From G963664835 sp965220775 (GTDB lineage Bacteria; Chloroflexota; UBA6077; FW602-bin22; JBCLEL01): a stretch of 64,000 bases of DNA. Location: contig OZ244845.1 in the NCBI GenBank assembly GCA_965220775.1, positions 558,001 to 622,000 of the forward strand. The letters are read 5' to 3'. Below, piece after piece: positions 42,056-51,285 of the stretch; positions within the stretch are counted from its first letter, which is position 1, and each line of letters opens with the position of its first letter. The notes beneath the pieces are model-generated. The model did not search any database. It worked only from the letters and a program-made list of their open reading frames with translations, and was not told the DNA's origin. A program made the position numbers and the translations under genes.

Positions 42056-44356
42056 TCAAGATAGGGCCGGCCTTGCCTCCACGTGGTTCTCGGAAGATTC
42101 CTCCGAATCTTCATCGGATGATTCGGCTTCTTCGGTGAGCAAGACCGACCTGGACTTGCCACTATCCGGAGGGCCGATAACCCCCTCGGCCTCCAGTTCG
42201 TCCAACAGGCGGGCTGCTCGCGAGTAGCCTATCCTGAACCGGCGTTGTAGCTGTGAAGCCGATATTCGACCCTGTTGACGAGTCATTGCGAGGACCTGCT
42301 CGTATATGTCGTCCTTCTCGCTAAGGTCGTTCGGGGAATAGCTTTTGACGTTGACGAGCTGATCAGCGTAGTCAGATGGCCCCTGTTGTCGCCAGAAATC
42401 TGTGATCGTCTTGACCTCTTCGTCGACGAAGGCCCCTTGTACACGGACCGGCTTTGCTGCATTGGTCGGCAAAAAGAGCATATCGCCGCTGCCGAGCAGC
42501 TTCTCCGCTCCTACCGAGTCGAGTATCGTGCGCGAATCGACCTGGGACGTGACGGCAAAACTGATCCTAGTGGGGAAATTGGCTTTGATTAAGCCGGTTA
42601 TCACGTCTACCGACGGGCGCTGGGTGGCTACGATCAGGTGGATGCCGGTCGCTCTAGCGAGTTGAGCCAGCCGGCAGATCAATCGCTCGGTCTCTTCGGG
42701 GGCCTGCATCATCATGTCCGCCAACTCGTCGATCACCACCACGATGTAGGGGAGCTTCTCTAGGCTGGGCCGCGAGACGTTTAGGTTGTTGTAGCTGTCA
42801 ATGTTGCGGACGCCGGCGATCTCGAACTTCTTGTAGCGGTCCTCCATCTCCTTGACCACCCATTTGAGGACCGGTACGACTTTGTCGGTTTCTACTACAA
42901 CCGGCCTCAACAAATGGGGCACGCCGTTATAGTCGATTAGCTCCACTCGCTTGGGATCGACCAGGATCAGTCGTAGCTCATTTGGGGTCTTCTGTAGCAG
43001 TAAGCAGGTGATTATCGAGTTCATGCAGACCGATTTGCCGCTTCCGGTAGCACCGGCGACTAGCAGGTGCGGCATGCGGGCCAGATCGGTAACTACTGGC
43101 ATGCCGGACACATCCTCGCCCAATGCGATCGGCAGTTTGCCTTTGGACCGCAGCTTTTGAAAGGCGGTTGACTGGACCAACTGCCTTATCGAAACCACCG
43201 AAGTGGTGGTGTTTGGTATCTCGATTCCGATGATATGTCGACCGGGCACCGGAGCTTCGATCCGAATGCTGGGAGCTGCCAGCGACAAGGCGAGATCGTT
43301 CGTAAGTGAAGTGACCTCGCTAACTTTCACTTTGTCACGCTTGACCACCTTTCCATTGCGATCACGGCGTTCGCGAAATCCAGGCTCTAGTCCGAATTGA
43401 GTGACCGTTGGCCCAGGATTTACCTCTACAACGCGAGCGATGACGTGGAAGTCCGCAAGTGATTCTTCCAGCCGCTTCACTTTTTGTTCGATTTCATCTT
43501 GACTCAGTTCGCCGGCTGCGGACTCGGCCAGCATAGTTAGCGGCGGTAATTGCCACCCTTCTTGAGGACGATTCGTCGTTTCTGTACCCGCCGACTTCAC
43601 GGCTGCGACTGGAGGTTCTTCGTTACGTCCAATCGTGTAAGGAAGCCCTTCGGTTGCCGGCTTCTTTGCTCCGGCCCGCTGAGCGGTCTTCCGGCCATTG
43701 TGGCGGCCCGCTCCATTTACGGCGAACTTTGGGATATCGGGGCCGGTGGGGCGTCGGAGCTCAGCCAGCAGCTGTCGCCATGCCTCGACTGCAAACCTTG
43801 ATAGGTGGCCCCGAGTCACCCCACTGCCGAGGTAAAGACCGATGGCCGCCAACACTCCTGTAATGGCGAGAGCGCCGACGTCGCCGACGGCGAGGTACAA
43901 ACCCTCTACCAACAGCCAGCCAAGGTAGCCGCCGCCTATTATGTCTCCCCAAGCCGGTTGCCTACCGCCTACGCTCGCATCCAGTAAGCACTCGACGGCG
44001 ACGAATACTATGAGCCATCCAAGGGTAACGCGCCGGCTGATCGGGCCGGTCCCCCGCAGATGATTGGATATTACCGCCGCGGCGAGCGCTGCCAAGCCAA
44101 GCGGGGTGAGATAAGCGCCCCAGCCGAAGATCAAGTGTAGAGTCTGGCTCCAGGGAATGCCCAGGGCGCCGCCTGGCCAGAACAGAGCAATGACATTGAA
44201 TCCGGCGAGTAAGGTCAGTGCTGGACCAAGGACTTCAGGCCGGCTTGCCGTCTCACCTAGCTTGGAGGCGATGTTGCCTCGTCCAGATGCAGCCCCGCGC
44301 TTTCCGCGGGCCACCCCCAGCGCCTGCCGGCTTATGGTAAATAATCTACTTTTCAT
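42056..44356 (-). CDS. ftsK: DNA translocase FtsK/SpoIIIE
   Basis: The protein has about 766 residues. It opens with a membrane domain of about four TM helices (about 30-185) and a short linker. The RecA-like motor follows with Walker A in VAGATGSGKSVCMNS and Walker B in VVIDELADMMMQAP. The C-terminal gamma winged helix (ISASQLQRRFRIGYSRAARLLDELEAEGVIG) reads polar KOPS/SRS sequences. It pumps chromosomal DNA through the division septum. The start is placed at the ATG at 44356, which has GGAGATG just upstream. The frame is open to 44428, but that adds only a basic leader. Confidence 0.93.
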   Translation of the reverse strand: MKSRLFTISRQALGVARGKRGAASGRGNIASKLGETASRPEVLGPALTLLAGFNVIALFWPGGALGIPWSQTLHLIFGWGAYLTPLGLAALAAAVISNHLRGTGPISRRVTLGWLIVFVAVECLLDASVGGRQPAWGDIIGGGYLGWLLVEGLYLAVGDVGALAITGVLAAIGLYLGSGVTRGHLSRFAVEAWRQLLAELRRPTGPDIPKFAVNGAGRHNGRKTAQRAGAKKPATEGLPYTIGRNEEPPVAAVKSAGTETTNRPQEGWQLPPLTMLAESAAGELSQDEIEQKVKRLEESLADFHVIARVVEVNPGPTVTQFGLEPGFRERRDRNGKVVKRDKVKVSEVTSLTNDLALSLAAPSIRIEAPVPGRHIIGIEIPNTTTSVVSIRQLVQSTAFQKLRSKGKLPIALGEDVSGMPVVTDLARMPHLLVAGATGSGKSVCMNSIITCLLLQKTPNELRLILVDPKRVELIDYNGVPHLLRPVVVETDKVVPVLKWVVKEMEDRYKKFEIAGVRNIDSYNNLNVSRPSLEKLPYIVVVIDELADMMMQAPEETERLICRLAQLARATGIHLIVATQRPSVDVITGLIKANFPTRISFAVTSQVDSRTILDSVGAEKLLGSGDMLFLPTNAAKPVRVQGAFVDEEVKTITDFWRQQGPSDYADQLVNVKSYSPNDLSEKDDIYEQVLAMTRQQGRISASQLQRRFRIGYSRAARLLDELEAEGVIGPPDSGKSRSVLLTEEAESSDEDSEESSENHVEARPALS

Positions 44357-44519
44357 ATTGCATCTCCCATCTATCATCTGGCCTCTCCGGCGCGCCCTCC
44401 GAGGACTTCTTTCGACGGATGTAGCCACTCGCCGAAACTGAGTCTTCTACAAACCACTTGTGGAGACCGTAGTGCAGTGGGCCATATCCAATGTAGCGCG
44501 GCCATATGGCCCACGCCAT
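44346..44519 (-). CDS. Possible small ORF overlapping the ftsK start
   Basis: A 57-residue frame (MAWAIWPRYIGYGPLHYGLHKWFV start, basic tail) ends 11 bases inside ftsK. The aromatic-rich start coincides with the inverted repeat at 44477-44514, so much of its sequence is set by the palindrome. There is no ribosome-binding site. The frame stays open upstream for at least 40 codons without an ATG. I think it is more likely a chance frame, but an ORF just upstream of ftsK is worth recording. Confidence 0.2.
   Translation of the reverse strand: MAWAIWPRYIGYGPLHYGLHKWFVEDSVSASGYIRRKKSSEGAPERPDDRWEMQYEK
44477..44514. promoter_or_regulatory. 11-bp perfect inverted repeat upstream of ftsK
   Basis: GTGGGCCATAT (44477-44487) and ATATGGCCCAC (44504-44514) are perfect inverse copies 16 bases apart. 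They lie about 120 bases before the ftsK ATG, in the gap shared with the divergent glutaredoxin gene. The two half-sites are separated by about 2.6 helical turns centre to centre, which could suit a dimeric regulator. No T-run follows, so it is not an obvious terminator. Confidence 0.5.
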
Positions 44520-44990
44520 TATTGAAGCGATTAAAAATTCCTCTTTGCCATTTAGATGGCCTTTAAAGAAGGGTCCCTCGCCACGGTACGGGAACGATCT
44601 GCACGGAAGAACGCTGGAGGAGCTGCGCCACTCAAACGGTAGGCGGGTGTCGTGGGCGCAGTTAACGGAATGACTCGGTCAGAGCCGGTGGATCAGGGCT
44701 GGCATCAACGGCCGCGCCGTGTTCGTCGGCCGGCGTGATTTGCGGCCCTGACCCGTCGGAATCGCCTTTCAGTTGATCCCCGAAGTTGATCAGTAATGTG
44801 TAGACGACCGTGACATGTCGAAGCTTGCCGGCGCCGGCGACTGCGAGGCCATCCACGTGAATAGCAGCGGAGAGTCCTACTTTCCACCGCCTTGTAAAAG
44901 ACTCCCATGGCTTGCGCAGGTTCACCGGCTGTATAATTCCGGCCAGTTCTTGTCGTTTAATGCTTAACTACTTATGGTGCGTGACGCCCG
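44520..44990. other. Intergenic region between ftsK and the glutaredoxin gene
   Basis: An 87-residue minus-strand frame (44662-44925) and short plus-strand pieces are open here, but none resembles a known protein. A plus-strand stretch around 44585-44665 reads LHGRTLEELRHSNGRRVSWAQLTE with no start codon and could be a worn gene end. Promoters for the divergent genes are expected but not resolved. Confidence 0.35.
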
Positions 44991-45512
44991 ATGAAGAATG
45001 TAATTGTCTATTCGACCAATACCTGTCCCTGGTGCGTTCGAGTGAAGCAGTATCTCGGCAGCAAGCATGTGCCGTTCGTAGAGAAGAAGGTTGACGAAGA
45101 CAATGGCGCTATGCTGGAGATGACCCGTCGAACCGGTCAGCAGGGCGTCCCGGTGATCCTGGTAGACGACGAAGTAGTGGTAGGCTTCGATCGTCCCCGG
45201 CTGGATCTGCTATTGAGTGATGGTCAAGCCAATGGTGTTACGCTGGGAGCAGCCGTGGCCGACGCCAGCAAATTCATGTCAAAGCGCGGCCTGGTACCGA
45301 TCTTTGGTGCTTACGTTGGCAAGGTGACTCCAGGGTCTGCGGCGGTCCGGCTGGGGCTGATTCCCGGCGACGTGATTACCGAGATTAACATGCGCCCGAT
45401 AAGCAACGCCGACGACGTTCAGCGGGCGATGACCGGCTTGACGCGTGGCTCTAGCCTATCGGTCACCTACTTAAGAGGCGATAGCAGCATGGCTGGTTCG
45501 GCCATCCTGTAG
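44991..45512 (+). CDS. Glutaredoxin-PDZ fusion protein
   Basis: In this 173-residue protein, residues 1-75 form a glutaredoxin with active-site CPWC (12-15), the cis-Pro region QQGVPVILVDDEVVVGFDR, and an NrdH/Grx-like length. Residues about 85-170 are a PDZ domain: IFGAYVGKVTPGSAAVRLGLIPGDVITEINMRPISNADDVQRAM, with a beta strand SLSVTYLRG. No signal peptide or TM helix precedes it, so both domains appear cytosolic. The PDZ part may direct the redox site to particular C-terminal peptides. The fusion is inferred from one uninterrupted frame. Confidence 0.85.
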   Translation: MKNVIVYSTNTCPWCVRVKQYLGSKHVPFVEKKVDEDNGAMLEMTRRTGQQGVPVILVDDEVVVGFDRPRLDLLLSDGQANGVTLGAAVADASKFMSKRGLVPIFGAYVGKVTPGSAAVRLGLIPGDVITEINMRPISNADDVQRAMTGLTRGSSLSVTYLRGDSSMAGSAIL

Positions 45513-45703
45513 CCGGCTCCAGACCCTCCCACCGGGGCAGCGGGGATGCAAGCATTACGGGAGTTAGGTTGACGCCGTGTTCTTCAGACTGAGCCTTGCG
45601 GACACCCCCGGCCGTCCTAATTCACAATCGTACAGAAGAGGCGCTACCATGTGCTTCCATCATTGCTTAGATAGAGATCATCCATCGATATATAGGAGCC
45701 AAC

Positions 45704-46495
45704 ATGCTCACAGAAGAACAGAAGACTCATTTCCATAGCTTGGGATTTGTAAAAGTGCCGGGGGCCCTGACGCCGCAAGAAGTGGACGAGTTCGCCAGGC
45801 GTTTTGACGCTGCTATCAATAGTGTCCAGGAGGACCCTTCAGCGGCTGGGACGCGTATCTTTCCGGATGGCCATAGGGTAATCGTCCCGCTGTTGGAAGC
45901 GGACCCTTATTTCTATAGCGTGCTCGACCATCCAGTCCTTGCCGCAATAGGGGAAGATCTGCTCGGCGAGGACTGCATATTTCCCGGCGTATCCGATGGA
46001 CAGATTCACAGCGGCAATACTAACTGGCATCAGGACGGCTCTTGGCCTATGCCTGGAATCAGGGCCAAGTTCACGTTCTATATGGATGACGTAGGGCCGG
46101 GCAGAGGGTGCCTGAGTTTCATTCCCGGCAGTCACCTCTGGCCGGAGCACTACAACGAACTTGAGAGACGTGTCGATGAGCGCGTGTTGGGCTATGCCAT
46201 GCCCGATTTTCCCGGCCGCTACGATCTGCCGGCCGATAAGGGCGACGTGATTGCCTTTCACACGCGGATTTGGCATTCATCATGGGGTGGCGGCGCGAAC
46301 CGCCGGCAAATGGCTTGGATGTTGCAGACCCGGCCACGTATGTCGTGGGAGATCGAGCGCATAGTCGAAGGCTACAAGGGCTATGCTCAGCAGTGGTCGC
46401 CCCAGACTGGCCGGCTCGTCAGTGACCGTTTCTACGAGACGGCCGGCCCGCGCCGGATGAAAAAGATCAAGCTATTGCAGGAACATAGCCTGTGA
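45704..46495 (+). CDS. PhyH-family oxygenase (divergent paralog)
   Basis: This 263-residue Fe(II)/2OG oxygenase has HxD in NWHQDGSW, the core RGCLSFIPGSHLWPEHY, and distal His in RIWHSSWGGGANRRQ. It is more distant from the tandem pair at 38584/39443 and from the gene at 16209 than those are from each other. The start ATG follows AGGAGCC. It is a single gene between the glutaredoxin-PDZ and the glycosyltransferase pair. Confidence 0.88.
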   Translation: MLTEEQKTHFHSLGFVKVPGALTPQEVDEFARRFDAAINSVQEDPSAAGTRIFPDGHRVIVPLLEADPYFYSVLDHPVLAAIGEDLLGEDCIFPGVSDGQIHSGNTNWHQDGSWPMPGIRAKFTFYMDDVGPGRGCLSFIPGSHLWPEHYNELERRVDERVLGYAMPDFPGRYDLPADKGDVIAFHTRIWHSSWGGGANRRQMAWMLQTRPRMSWEIERIVEGYKGYAQQWSPQTGRLVSDRFYETAGPRRMKKIKLLQEHSL

Positions 46496-46660
46496 GTGTT
46501 CTGCTCCTGTTGTAGGGGTCGGTCCGGATGGACATCCATGCTTCCCCATGCATTGTGTTAGGTCACGACCCTCTCACAAACCGAGATGATCTTGCACCGC
46601 CGATCGTTTCGGGCGCACAGAACGCTGCTGTTATCCCGCCGAACTGTCCAGGCCAGAGGT

Positions 46661-48874
46661 TTAGTCTATGCGAATTGTTTCTATAGAGAATAAATCGCTG
46701 TCGTCTACCCGCAAGCGCTCCAAAGTCGGCAGGTAATACACCCCGCCGATCAGCTTGTACTCGCCGGCGGGCGTGTCCATTGGCAGTGTTATCGTCAGGT
46801 CGAAAACATACCTTTCACCTTCGCGCCAGACGCCTGTAGGACACACCTCGCCAAATGGTTGGCGGTCATCCTGGGCAATGATCTTGTCACCTTGGACCAA
46901 GTGGACAAAGAAAGTGTAGTCGAGTTCGGGTGTTTGCAGGACCAAGACTTCAAGGCTGACTACGATTTGCGCCGGCTTCTGCGTCCGGTCGATCTGATAG
47001 CGATCGAGTCGGAATAGATCGCCGACAATCATTTCGGCGGGTTGCCCAGTACCTAGGCGACTCGGCTCGCATGCCAGGACGCGGATATCAGATAGCGTGA
47101 CGAACTCGAGGCCGACATGATCATCCACCTGCAAGGGTTTCATCAATTTCAGGTCGAACAGGCCGGCCACTAGTGTGAGAGCGTTCGGATTCTCATGCCG
47201 ATCTGGGATTGATATCCAGTGACGGTCGATGAATATATCGCCCTTTCGCCAGAGCGAGGTCGCGTAGTTGCCGCCTCCGGGGAACGTGTCTCGACTGGCT
47301 GTCTGCCCGTCCCTTCCAAACAACTTGATGAAGACGAGGTGGTTCTGCTCGGTCTGGTCGAGCGCTTCCCAAAGCAGATCAACTTCTAGCATGTCTCCTG
47401 GTCGACCTGAGTCAGAGCTGATTGAGTAGCCACGCAATCCGGCGAAGCCGCCGATCGATTGATTGACGACCGGCTGGCCGGCGAAAGACGCGGTGCTATC
47501 GAGCAGGACGGGTTTGGAGTAGGCCGGCAATAGTGTCGTAGGAACCACTGAGATAGAAGCAGCCAACGGCAGAGCCAGGAGGCCGGCGACCGCGAGTCCG
47601 GCTCGGCGCTCCGGCAGCAGGCCATACAGCCCTGCTGCCAGCAAGAGTGAGTTGGAGCTTATTGCGCCGAAAAGGAGCCGGCCCTGGAAGATGAGGTAGC
47701 TGATACGGTAGCGCATCAGACCTCCCAAGAACAGCGCGCTCCAGCCGGCGATTGCCAACCACGGGCCGGTGGGTCGGCGAATTCCGCGCCTTATTGCGCC
47801 GACCACCAATCCTACCGCTGCCAGGGCCATGTACAAGTTGAACAGTCGATGCACATAGTCGGGGGCCTGGAGGTTGAACCACCCGAAAACGCCCCAATAG
47901 GAGAATAGCAACCCTTCGAGATCAGAGATAATCTCGGCGGCCGTGGCGCTTTGACCGATTGCCCCTAGCCTGAGGAGTGCGCTTGGCGCTAAGTCGCTGT
48001 AGACGATCAGGCTGCGAATCCACCACCAGCCGGAGATCGCGATGGCGGCCGTTACGACGATAGCTGAGTGAGTCAGGAAAAGCCGCCAATCGCGCCGGCG
48101 CCAGGCTATTGCGGTGAGCACCAACCCGACGAGGGGTATTGCCACGGAGCTAGAAAACTTGGTCAAGAAGGCGACTCCGACACTGATCCCCAAGGCCAGG
48201 GCCCAACGTCGAGAGGTGGGATATTTCCAGAGCGCAACTATGCAAAACAGGAGCAGGCTACCGGCGAAGGCGACCGAGGAGTCGTTTGTGACCGTAGCGC
48301 CGGTGAAGATGAATTGGGGGTTGAAAGCGACGAGGCCGGCGGCGAGGGAGGCGAAGGCGAGGTTGGTCGGCCTAAGCTTCAGGGCGATGAGTCCGGTGAA
48401 CCAGACAGTGAGGGAGCCGAACATAGCGGAGACGAGGCGGGCGACACGCTGAGCGAGAGGATTGTCGGCAAATAGATAGTCCTCTGAAGCGGGATGAACG
48501 AACCTATTCTTGTTGTCTATTGTCGAGGGATTTCCGATGGAGGCCTGAGGGTTCTCCACAAAGGCAGATACTGGATCGGTGGTGCGGATCCAGCTGGTGA
48601 GTAGACCGGACACCAGGTAGTAGAGGGGCGCTTGTGAGGCCTCGTGTTGGGAGATCGTCTCGCCATAGCCTCTTGGGTCCTGTATTGGAAGGCCCTTGCC
48701 CTCGGCGATGTGTCTGACGTACAGGTAGTGCCAAATCTCGTCCGGCCCCTCGTTCAGTGGGGTGGCCAGGCTGTATGCGATGGACAGGGCGAAGTAGGTG
48801 ATGGCGATGGCTAACAGGGGCAGACGTCTAGGCAAAGACTTGTAGCTCCGTCGGGCGTTTGGGCGGAGAAACAC
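46661..48874 (-). CDS. Polytopic GT-C-type glycosyltransferase with two C-terminal beta modules (paralog A)
   Basis: The protein has 737 residues. The N-terminal membrane part spans about 20-440 with roughly 11 helices. The first loop carries PLNEGPDEIWHYLYVRHIAEG, with the acidic DE pair expected of GT39/GT-C enzymes using polyprenyl-phosphate sugars, followed by HEASQAPLYYLVSG. Two beta-sandwich modules follow: GYSISSDSGRPGDMLEVDLLWEAL with HWISIPD, and LDRYQIDRTQKPAQIVV with a closing TPAGEYKLIGGVYYLPT. The GTG start at 48874 is matched by paralog B. It probably glycosylates a surface polymer or protein. Confidence 0.82.
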   Translation of the reverse strand: MFLRPNARRSYKSLPRRLPLLAIAITYFALSIAYSLATPLNEGPDEIWHYLYVRHIAEGKGLPIQDPRGYGETISQHEASQAPLYYLVSGLLTSWIRTTDPVSAFVENPQASIGNPSTIDNKNRFVHPASEDYLFADNPLAQRVARLVSAMFGSLTVWFTGLIALKLRPTNLAFASLAAGLVAFNPQFIFTGATVTNDSSVAFAGSLLLFCIVALWKYPTSRRWALALGISVGVAFLTKFSSSVAIPLVGLVLTAIAWRRRDWRLFLTHSAIVVTAAIAISGWWWIRSLIVYSDLAPSALLRLGAIGQSATAAEIISDLEGLLFSYWGVFGWFNLQAPDYVHRLFNLYMALAAVGLVVGAIRRGIRRPTGPWLAIAGWSALFLGGLMRYRISYLIFQGRLLFGAISSNSLLLAAGLYGLLPERRAGLAVAGLLALPLAASISVVPTTLLPAYSKPVLLDSTASFAGQPVVNQSIGGFAGLRGYSISSDSGRPGDMLEVDLLWEALDQTEQNHLVFIKLFGRDGQTASRDTFPGGGNYATSLWRKGDIFIDRHWISIPDRHENPNALTLVAGLFDLKLMKPLQVDDHVGLEFVTLSDIRVLACEPSRLGTGQPAEMIVGDLFRLDRYQIDRTQKPAQIVVSLEVLVLQTPELDYTFFVHLVQGDKIIAQDDRQPFGEVCPTGVWREGERYVFDLTITLPMDTPAGEYKLIGGVYYLPTLERLRVDDSDLFSIETIRID

Positions 48875-49041
48875 CGCCGGCGCCGGCCTTTAGGTGGTCG
48901 GGTACTCTAAACTAGCTTTTCATGCGTATCATCAACTGAGGTCAATTTACAGGGCTGGATACTGGCCTGTATCGGCAGGAACTCGGTGCGAAGCAAGTCC
49001 GACCGCCCATGCAGGCAAAGCTGCGCTATCGAATTCGATCG

Positions 49042-51240
49042 CTAGTCTATTCGAATTGTTTCCATAGAGAATGAATCACCATCGTCTATCGGCAAGCGCT
49101 CCAAAGTCGGCAGATAATACACCCCGCCGATCAGCTCGTACTCGCCGGCAGGTGTGTTTGGTGGCAGGGGTATTGTAAATTCAACGACATACCTTTCACC
49201 TTCTCGCCAAACATGTGTGGGACATACGTCGCCGAATGGTTGATGGTCGACTTGGGAAACGATCTTGCCATTTCGAGTCAAGTGTATAAAGAAGGTGTAA
49301 TCGAGTTCGGGTTGTTGCCTGACAAGGACCTCAAGGCTGACTGCGATTTGCGCGTGCTCCTCTGTCTGTTCGACCAGGTAACGATCAAGTCGAAACAGAT
49401 CGTCGATTACAATTTCAGTTGACTTCCCTACATCCAGACGACCTTGGTCGCATGGCAGGATGTGAATGTCGGGCAGTCTGACGAGATCAAGGTCGGCACG
49501 TTCATCCACTGGTAGGGACCTCATCGTTGTCAGATCGAACAGGCCGGCAGCTAGAATGAGAGCGTTTGGAGTCTCAATCTGATCTGGGATCGATATCCAA
49601 TGACGGTCGATGAATAGATCGCCCTTACGCCAGAGTGATGTTGCGTAGTTGCCCCGACCGGGGAACGTGTCTCGACTGGCTATGAGGCCGTCCTTTGCAA
49701 ACAACTTTACGAATACCAAGTAGTTCTGATCGGTCTCCTCAAGCGCTTCCCAGAGTAGATCAACCGCTATTGTGTCTCCAGGGTGAACTATGTCGGAACT
49801 GATCGAGTAGCCGCGCAACTTGGCGAAGCCGCCGATCGCATGATCGACTATGTGCTGAGCGGGGAAAGAATCGGTGCTATCGAGCAGGACGGGCTTGGCG
49901 AACGCCGGCAAAAGAGTTGTTGGCACTACTGAGATGGAAGCCGCCAACGGTAGAGCCAGGAGGCCGGTGACCACAAGTCCGGCTCGGCGCTCCGGCAGGA
50001 GGCCGTACAGTCCCGCTGCCAACAGAAGCGAGTTGGAGCTAATTGCGCCGAATAGGAGCCGGCCCTGGAAGACAGCGTAACTAATACGATAGCGTATTAG
50101 ACCTCCGAGGAACAGCGCGCTCCAGCCGGCGATTGCTAACCAGGGGCCGGCCGGTCGACGGATGCCATGCCTTATCGCAGCGACCGCAAATCCCACTGCT
50201 GCCAGGACCATGTATAGATTGAATAGCCTATGGACATAGTCTGGAGCGCTCAAGTTGAACCATCCGAAAATGCCCCAGTAGGAAAGGAGCAACCCTTCGA
50301 AGCCAGAGACGATCTCGCCGATCGAGGCTGAATGCCTAAATGCTGAGTGTTCGAGAACTCCAATTGGGGCTAAGTCGCTGTACAAGACCAGGCTGCGAAT
50401 CCACCACCAGCCGGAGATTGCGAGGACTGCTAGCGTGATAATCGCCGATTGAGTCAGGAAAAGCCGCCAATCGCGCCGGCGCCAGGCTATTGCAGCTAGC
50501 ACCAGCCCGACAAGAGGTATTGCCGCGGAACTGGAGAACTTGGTCAAGAAAGCTACCCCTACGCTGGCTCCCAAGGCCAGGGTCCAGCGCCGGGAGGTGG
50601 GATCGTTCCAAAGTCCAACTATGCAAAACAGGAGCAAGCTACCGGCGAAGGCGACCGAGGAGTCGTTCGTGACGGTAGCGCCGGTGAAGATGAATTGGGG
50701 GTTGAAAGCGACGAGGCCGGCGGCGAGAGAGGCGAAGGCGAGGTTGGTCGGCCTAAGCTTCAGGGCGATGAGTCCGGTGAACCAGACAGTGAGGGAGCCG
50801 AACATAGCGGAGACGAGGCGGGCGATTCGCTGAGCGAGAGGATTGTCGGCAAATAGATAGTCCTCTGAAGCGGGGTGAACGAACCTATTTTTGTTGTCTA
50901 CTGTCGAGCGGTGTCCGATGGAGGCCTGGGGGTTCTCCACAAATGCCAATGCTGGATTGGTGGTGCGGATCCAGCTGGTGAGTAGACCGGACACCAGGTA
51001 GTAGAGGGGCGCTTGTGAAGCCTCGTGTTGGGACATCATCACGCCATAGCCTCGTGGATCCTGTATTGGAAGACCCTTGCCCTCGGCTATATGCCTGACG
51101 TAGAGGTAGTGCCAAATCTCGTCCGGCCCCTCGTTCAGAGGGGTGGCCAGACTGTACGCGATGGACAGGGCGAAGTAAGCGATGGCGATTGCTAACAGAG
51201 GCAGGCGTTTACGCAAAGATTGGCGGCTCCATAAGAACAC
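49042..51240 (-). CDS. Polytopic GT-C-type glycosyltransferase with two C-terminal beta modules (paralog B)
   Basis: This tandem paralog of the gene at 46661 has the same architecture and long identical stretches (LATPLNEGPDEIWHYLYV, PLYYLVSGLLTSWIRTT, FIFTGATVTNDSSVAFAGSL). The start is placed at a GTG at 51240 (VFLWSRQSLRKRLPLL), which aligns with the GTG at 48874 of paralog A. The open frame reaches 51285, but that extension has no counterpart. The modules have diverged more than the membrane part. Retention of both copies points to different acceptors or sugars, which is inference. Confidence 0.82.
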   Translation of the reverse strand: MFLWSRQSLRKRLPLLAIAIAYFALSIAYSLATPLNEGPDEIWHYLYVRHIAEGKGLPIQDPRGYGVMMSQHEASQAPLYYLVSGLLTSWIRTTNPALAFVENPQASIGHRSTVDNKNRFVHPASEDYLFADNPLAQRIARLVSAMFGSLTVWFTGLIALKLRPTNLAFASLAAGLVAFNPQFIFTGATVTNDSSVAFAGSLLLFCIVGLWNDPTSRRWTLALGASVGVAFLTKFSSSAAIPLVGLVLAAIAWRRRDWRLFLTQSAIITLAVLAISGWWWIRSLVLYSDLAPIGVLEHSAFRHSASIGEIVSGFEGLLLSYWGIFGWFNLSAPDYVHRLFNLYMVLAAVGFAVAAIRHGIRRPAGPWLAIAGWSALFLGGLIRYRISYAVFQGRLLFGAISSNSLLLAAGLYGLLPERRAGLVVTGLLALPLAASISVVPTTLLPAFAKPVLLDSTDSFPAQHIVDHAIGGFAKLRGYSISSDIVHPGDTIAVDLLWEALEETDQNYLVFVKLFAKDGLIASRDTFPGRGNYATSLWRKGDLFIDRHWISIPDQIETPNALILAAGLFDLTTMRSLPVDERADLDLVRLPDIHILPCDQGRLDVGKSTEIVIDDLFRLDRYLVEQTEEHAQIAVSLEVLVRQQPELDYTFFIHLTRNGKIVSQVDHQPFGDVCPTHVWREGERYVVEFTIPLPPNTPAGEYELIGGVYYLPTLERLPIDDGDSFSMETIRID

Positions 51241-51285
51241 CAGCGGCGAAATACCGCTGCCGGCGACCTCTACCTGGTCGGGCAC

